A DNA stretch of 64,000 nucleotides from Janthinobacterium sp. 344 (lineage in GTDB: Bacteria > Pseudomonadota > Gammaproteobacteria > Burkholderiales > Burkholderiaceae_D). The position numbers and the translations under genes are program-made. The stretch spans positions 124,001 to 188,000 of the forward strand of contig NZ_FOKL01000003.1 of NCBI RefSeq assembly GCF_900112025.1, written 5' to 3'. Positions 60,201 to 64,000 of the stretch are shown piece after piece (positions within the stretch are counted from its first letter, which is position 1; every line of letters begins with the position of its first letter). The notes under the pieces are model-generated. The model had not been told where the DNA came from. It saw nothing but the letters and a program-made list of their open reading frames with translations, and did not search any database.

Positions 60201-60957
60201 GCGTGGCGTAGTCGACCCGGTAGCGGCGCGCGATCTGCCGCACCGTGTGCCCGACCAGCGCCCGGGTATTGAAGTAGGAGCCGCGCTCCAGGAGCAGATA
60301 GGCAAGCACGAATTCCCACACGATGGCGGCGAAGCCACGGCGATTTTCCGGTACCAGCGGTTTTTCCTGGTGCAGTGCGCAGATATCGGCCACGTAGGCG
60401 GCGATCAGGGGCGCCTCGCCCGGCTCCAGCACCATCAGCACGGTTTCAAGCAGGCGTGGCGCCAGTTGCTGCGCCAGACGCTGGCGCACGCTCTGGCGCT
60501 TGCCTTCGCTGCGCAGCAGCCGGGCCAGCTGCCCCGGCCAGGCGCCGCGCAACTGCGCCAGCACCAGGTGCGCGTCCGGCAGCGGCGCGCCGGCGATGAA
60601 TTGGCAAAATGCCTGCCAGGCTGCGCCATGCGCCTCGCCCGGCGGCAGCCGAGGCGGCGGCAGCGGCGCCGCGCATGGCAGCAGGTGTGCCAGCTGCGCG
60701 CGCAGGCAGCGCTCGATCCCCTGCTCCAGCAGGCGTTCCAGCAGCGCTTCCGGCAATTCACCGAGATCCAGTTCGACCCGTTCGAGCACCAGCAGCGCTT
60801 CGCCCTGCGCGTGCTCCTGCAGCAGGCGCGCCAGCAGCGAGGACAAGCGCTGGCGGCCGAAGACGCTGACGCGCTCCAGCACCGCCCTGCCCTGCGTCAT
60901 GGCCTCGACGTCAAGCTCGAAGCGGATCTGGCCGATGTGGCAAGGCGTACTGTTCAT
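57205..60957 (-). CDS. eCIS tape measure protein
   Basis: The 1,250-residue protein begins CHIGQIRFELDV and is built from long Leu/Arg/Gln-rich helical repeats. Three repeated blocks read WEFVLAYLLLERGSYFNTR, WEFVFAALLQERGSWFNTR and REFVLRSFQLARGSYFNNR, each followed by a hydrophobic helix. The C-terminus (GLVLLWPFFDHYFSLLGL to PLTEAERAASVQLFGALSQAW) is characteristic of contractile-injection tape measure proteins. It sets particle length and lies inside the tube. Start and stop overlap neighbours by ATGA. Residue number predicts a long particle if the usual length relation holds. Confidence 0.85.
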   Translation of the reverse strand: MNSTPCHIGQIRFELDVEAMTQGRAVLERVSVFGRQRLSSLLARLLQEHAQGEALLVLERVELDLGELPEALLERLLEQGIERCLRAQLAHLLPCAAPLPPPRLPPGEAHGAAWQAFCQFIAGAPLPDAHLVLAQLRGAWPGQLARLLRSEGKRQSVRQRLAQQLAPRLLETVLMVLEPGEAPLIAAYVADICALHQEKPLVPENRRGFAAIVWEFVLAYLLLERGSYFNTRALVGHTVRQIARRYRVDYATLLAQMTACLAYQQLPLLQRDGLQAMLLDLASAQGAATPPPAPAHALPPHQRRLDCIASLLQYGAMPVRLGPGAAQGLDALMQQALEQDQDQLLALLRRLGAQHAVRRRLACQLGELQRHALVQALEPVHGAWIGRTVQGIVDVQQQRHVVDDGLQHFGQRLWEFVFAALLQERGSWFNTRSFVRSLLVQLAAHYNHSYQVLLATLIGAGLAPHMRLARKHGLPAILLSLQQELAPAGARQAPPQPAALDRTLRNALLRHMLAARKGTAGLRRLLAEALQERARRGHDTAGLVAALSAQGEGIEQMLLQRDALAGILVDLGDELRRDSAALPVRAQETRPPAFRRAAREFVLRSFQLARGSYFNNRSYIKQLLHQLAARHGIAYASLLRGLVAEAGGAAVPAQTSLPAILLALKGEAAPRAAPQALASAGAGAAGDACWQFLRHGQVLPGAAPRAGGRDVLNDGLERIDGAELASALRASPQAAAMLERLIRYVSAARLTQLAEALAPGIAGLAASWRLCVLGLSGALRLSSRQQTGLPALAWRALLQVLLRQRGALSAAQFIAAAGAQLAPRLGLARATLDAHLLAIAASRVAMHGRYAVLLDLLAAAGARLDALPASPRLAPPSGMSADLALLAAWLQYGSNGVLALHAGVLESQLWQAIDRALATEAGAARAMLLAASGRQLERQRLARCLPAALRARMLQLLLGRAAPHCAWWLAALARAAGTVAGEGDWEARFVVILLSLCHRHGPAGPTPQHFVASVLAAVQTDRSLSQGMIAALRRQLAPGEPALLLLARARREQARRRRQAERTPAAHVAPQAPPALATAALPEGERYHVDNAGLVLLWPFFDHYFSLLGLQREGAFVHQAARLRAAELLHYLCHGQLPADEPALLLNKLLCGIEPGAPVDSGGPLTEAERAASVQLFGALSQAWRALANTDADGVRSTFLCRGGSLEQGEQQWSLTVPRASFDVLMSSLPWALGTIRLSWMNTLLTVHWR

Positions 60958-63758
60958 GGCGCGTCCGTCATGCGGTACAGTGAATTGGCGAGCGCCAGCG
61001 CGGCGGCGGGAACGCCATTGCCCGCCGTGAGCGCATGCGTCCATGCGGCGTGCAGATCCTGAATGGCCGTCATTTGCTGCTGGCAAGGCCAGATCAGTTC
61101 CACCGCCAGATGCGCCGGGCAGTTCCGCATCACGATCCCCGGCGCCAGCGCGCGAAACGCCGGCAGCTGAAAACGCGGGACGCCCGCCGGAAAAAGCATG
61201 CTCAGCCGGGCCGAATAAAAGCTCGCATCGGGACCTCCGGACAAATCGTTGCGCAGCAGGACATGGTCGATCAGCATGGGTTGGGCAGCCAGCACCGTTG
61301 CTTCCGGGCCGTGCAGATCGGGTATGCCAAGAAGCAGGCGCAAGCGCAGGTTCAGGTCCGCCAGCTGCTTGCTGGTGACACAAGGCGGCGCCTGGCCACC
61401 CAGGTCATGCCTGCCGCGCGCGCTGGCCAGGTGGCGCAGGAAGACCAGTTTGCACTCGATGAGTTGCCGCTCAAACCCCGCATCGGCGCTATCCGGCGCG
61501 CCGGGTGGCGCGGTATGGCGCAGGGCCTCGTCGTCAAACCGTTCATTGAAGCGCGCCAGCAGATGGTCGAGCATGGCGCCGCGCCGCCGCAGCCATGCCG
61601 GCTCGGCCATGACGATGCCCTGCATGCCCTCCTGGTAGGAACGGATGCGGGGGTCTTGCGCGGGCGGCGGTGGCGGCGGCTGCATCACGAGCCGCTGCGC
61701 CTGCAGCGCCGGGTTGTCGCACAGGCTCCTGACGACATCGGCGGCCTTGACGGCACCGCCGGCAGCCAGTTCCCGCGTCCGATAGCGGGGGACGCCTTGC
61801 GCAAAAATGCCCTGCGCATCGGCCAGGGTCAGGTAGAAGCTGCCGTCGCCGCCGTGCGCCACATCGTAGGCGCCGGCATGCACGCCAAAGCGGAGCAGCT
61901 TGGGCAGCCAGGCCATCTGCTCGGCCGGCGTGAGGCCGCCCGCTTCCAGCAGCGGCGCCAGGTCGGCGTCGAGCAGCATGACGCTGGCCGTGCCGTAGCG
62001 GACGATCGCCAGCGCCTGTCCGCGCGCCGCATCGTCCTGCGCCAGGCGCGTCAGGTATGCCGCAAGGCGGCTGGCCTCCTCCTGCGCGGCCGCGGTGCTG
62101 GCCAGCCGGCGGCTGAAAAAAGCCAGCGGCGAGCGCACTGTGCCCAGCAGCAGCTGGATTTCGCCGTTTGGCAGACTGCGCAGGCTGTAGGCGGCCGGGT
62201 CGCCGCCCCGCTCCAGCATGCGTGCGGCGGCATCCGTGGCGGCGGCCATGCTCGTAAATTCCACGCTGCGCAGCAGCGCGTCGCCACCTGGCGGCGTGGC
62301 CAGATGCACGCTATAGCGGCTGCCATCGTCGCCAGCGCCGGCGGGCGACGTCACGCGCAGCAGTTCCAGCATGTCCGGCGGCCCTTCGGGCACGTCCAGC
62401 AGCGATTGCCAGAAATAGCCCTGTTCCAGCGAGGGATCGAACGACAGCAGGCGACAGGCATGGGCCAGCTGCGCGCCACAGTCGGCCAGCAGCTGCTCGA
62501 AAAACAGCAGGTAGGCCTTCAACTGGCGCGACTGGGCGATGCGCTCGTCGGCTTGCTGATGCGACAGCATCGATTGGGCCAGGCCCACCTGGACGCCGCC
62601 TTCGCCGATGCCGTAGGTCTGCGGAAAGTGACGCTGGATCGACACATAGCGGGCGACATCGCGCCGCTGGCCAGCCGGCAAGGTGGCATAGTCGTGCGCC
62701 AGGGGGCTGCCGGCCGCGCCGTCGCCGTGGCGCAAGCGGTCCAGGCGCCGCCGCAGCGCCGTGTCCAGCGCATCGCCATCGATGTCGATGGCCTGGCCCT
62801 GCCGCGTCAGCACGATGCCAGGCAAGCCGACAGGCGGCTCGAAGATCGATGGCGCCAGGCGCGGCACCTGCGCATCGTCAAACAGGATGCGCGCGCCGGG
62901 CGTGGCAAGGACGCCATCGACCTCGATGGACAGCGCGGCAAGCGCCAGCACGCCAGGCACGGCGCGCATGGCGCTGGCCACTTCGGCGTGCTCCAGGCCG
63001 CGCCGGCGCGCCGGCCATTGCGCGCCGTCGACCAGCATGCCGCCGTAGACCGGGCCGCAATAGATCTGTTCGGGGGGCACGCCGGCCGCCAGCTGCCGTT
63101 CCACGCTGCTGGTGGCGACAAATGGCACCAGCAGGTCCTGCAACTGGTAAAGCAGGTCGGCCAGCACCTCCTCGGCCACCAGGTCCGGCGCGATGTCGAC
63201 GCGGGCGCTGACCTCGATGGAACAGGGCTGCAGCAAGACCACCTGGTGCAAGTCTTCCCCGACGTTGCGGTTGGCCGCGTATATGGCATGGCAGTGCCGG
63301 CGCAAGGAAACGTCGCCCGGCAGGCAGACATACGCCTCCACATACATCGTGTACAGGCCGTCGATGGCGTCGCGGCCGGCCTTCGGCAGCGCTTCCATCC
63401 ACACAGTCTTGCCATTCGCCGGCAACTGCAGATACAGCAGGCGGCTGTAGTCGGCGGCGGTCAGCGGCCCCGCCGGCAGTATCCGGTCGCCCGTCAGCAA
63501 GGGATCGGCGGCGGTCGGCAGCGGCTGCTCGGCCAGCAGGTCGGGCATGGGGAAACGGCAGCGGTAGGCCAGGTCCGTCAAGGCATAGCACAGCTGTTCC
63601 AAGGTAGTGACGCCCGGGTCATGCGCATTGTAGTCGGTCCACAGCGCGCCGCCGAGCGCCTGGCAATGGCGTATCCCGGCGCCCAGCAAGGCGGCGAAAT
63701 CGAGCGTCGCTTCCTGTGCCGGCACGCCCAGCACGTGGCCCTGGTGGTCTAGCAGCAT
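60954..63758 (-). CDS. eCIS baseplate protein (Afp12/Pvc12, baseplate J-like)
   Basis: The 934-residue protein begins with the baseplate signature WTDYNAHDPGVTTLEQLCYAL, typical of J/Afp11-12 wedge proteins. It continues with a long alpha/beta region including LFFEQLLADCGAQLAHA and SLEQGYFWQSLL, as in Afp12-type proteins. It is a wedge component joining the hub to the sheath. It overlaps the tape-measure gene start by ATGA and begins inside the 3' end of the gene at the window edge. Confidence 0.82.
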   Translation of the reverse strand: MLLDHQGHVLGVPAQEATLDFAALLGAGIRHCQALGGALWTDYNAHDPGVTTLEQLCYALTDLAYRCRFPMPDLLAEQPLPTAADPLLTGDRILPAGPLTAADYSRLLYLQLPANGKTVWMEALPKAGRDAIDGLYTMYVEAYVCLPGDVSLRRHCHAIYAANRNVGEDLHQVVLLQPCSIEVSARVDIAPDLVAEEVLADLLYQLQDLLVPFVATSSVERQLAAGVPPEQIYCGPVYGGMLVDGAQWPARRRGLEHAEVASAMRAVPGVLALAALSIEVDGVLATPGARILFDDAQVPRLAPSIFEPPVGLPGIVLTRQGQAIDIDGDALDTALRRRLDRLRHGDGAAGSPLAHDYATLPAGQRRDVARYVSIQRHFPQTYGIGEGGVQVGLAQSMLSHQQADERIAQSRQLKAYLLFFEQLLADCGAQLAHACRLLSFDPSLEQGYFWQSLLDVPEGPPDMLELLRVTSPAGAGDDGSRYSVHLATPPGGDALLRSVEFTSMAAATDAAARMLERGGDPAAYSLRSLPNGEIQLLLGTVRSPLAFFSRRLASTAAAQEEASRLAAYLTRLAQDDAARGQALAIVRYGTASVMLLDADLAPLLEAGGLTPAEQMAWLPKLLRFGVHAGAYDVAHGGDGSFYLTLADAQGIFAQGVPRYRTRELAAGGAVKAADVVRSLCDNPALQAQRLVMQPPPPPPAQDPRIRSYQEGMQGIVMAEPAWLRRRGAMLDHLLARFNERFDDEALRHTAPPGAPDSADAGFERQLIECKLVFLRHLASARGRHDLGGQAPPCVTSKQLADLNLRLRLLLGIPDLHGPEATVLAAQPMLIDHVLLRNDLSGGPDASFYSARLSMLFPAGVPRFQLPAFRALAPGIVMRNCPAHLAVELIWPCQQQMTAIQDLHAAWTHALTAGNGVPAAALALANSLYRMTDAP

Positions 63759-64000
63759 GCGGCCTCCGCTGTCGCCTGCGTGATCACATGCGTGGCGGCG
63801 GGCACCAGCACGGACCAGGGAAGGCGCGGCCGCGCACTGTCCTGCGCGTGCAGGACCAGCGCCATCGATTGCGGCCCCGGCATGCGCTGCGCCACGCTCA
63901 AGCTGCGGATCGCGCGGACCCCGGCCTGGCCGAGCAGCAGCGCCGCGATGCCGCTCACGGGCACCGTGCCGCAGCCGATGGCAAGGTGCGGCGCGTGCTC
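63749..64000 (-). CDS. 3' end of an eCIS baseplate-type gene (partial)
   Basis: The open frame has no stop up to the right window edge and ends at 63749, 10 bases inside the next gene. The 83 visible residues (with IAALLLGQAGVRAIRSLSVAQR and PWSVLVPAATHVI) are too few to name a family. Its place before the Afp12-like gene suggests an Afp11-like baseplate protein. The true start lies outside the window. Confidence 0.6.
   Translation of the reverse strand, partial: EHAPHLAIGCGTVPVSGIAALLLGQAGVRAIRSLSVAQRMPGPQSMALVLHAQDSARPRLPWSVLVPAATHVITQATAEAACC

Noticed and set aside
57556..61062. A 1,168-codon plus-strand frame.
   Set aside because: It is antisense to the tape measure gene and consists of biased Arg/Gln/Ala sequence.

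Overview
The window reads as chromosome of a GC-rich betaproteobacterium of the Oxalobacteraceae type (Janthinobacterium, Massilia or Duganella-like). That is an inference from base composition, gene style and gene content (chitinase, Cus copper efflux, FTR1 iron permease, extracellular contractile injection genes); no rRNA or other marker gene is present. No tRNA, rRNA or CRISPR array was recognised.

Layout. (1) 1-17.2 kb is ordinary backbone: DUF4142 protein, a MerR regulator with an SMI1/KNR4 protein, a short-chain dehydrogenase, a catalase-like/Nramp-like operon, a methyltransferase, a five-heme cytochrome c, a LysR/amidase divergent pair, a Fur-box-preceded DUF2061 gene, a DUF4386 protein, the deletion-scarred remains of a LytTR response regulator, a GH18 chitinase lipoprotein, and a lipoprotein/OmpA-like pair. 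(2) About 17.3-33.4 kb is an accessory island with visibly lower GC at its left part. It carries a HEPN-like protein, an XRE-ImmA/IrrE protein with a small partner, a class 2 OLD nuclease plus UvrD-like helicase (Gabija-like), a decayed IS1182-type transposase, and a four-gene operon that I read as a vWA-MoxR-VMAP ternary conflict system. The last gene of that operon encodes 1,397 residues joining a vWA region, a metallophosphoesterase, a P-loop NTPase and what looks like a catalytically dead type I restriction (HsdR-like) helicase. (3) 33.4-42.3 kb is metal homeostasis: a promoter and Fur box ahead of a cytochrome-FTR1 iron permease, a bidirectional terminator, and a cusCBA efflux operon led by a Met-rich small protein and a CueR-type promoter with a 19-bp spacer. 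(4) 42.5-64 kb is the distal half of an extracellular contractile injection system (eCIS) locus: baseplate, tape-measure, AAA+ ATPase and DUF4255 cap genes, and a set of cargo-like proteins. The cargo candidates are an OTU-type cysteine protease, a calpain-type cysteine protease, two DUF4157 proteins with unknown C-terminal parts, and a glycoside hydrolase. The locus runs off the right edge.

How it fits together. The island is a defence cluster stacking at least three nucleotide- or protease-based systems. The eCIS carries payloads whose folds (OTU, calpain) are typical of eukaryote-directed effectors, suggesting a particle aimed at protists, fungi or invertebrates. Several cargo proteins share N-terminal fragments of the DUF4157 module even where its HExxH motif has been lost, which points to a common loading or processing tag.
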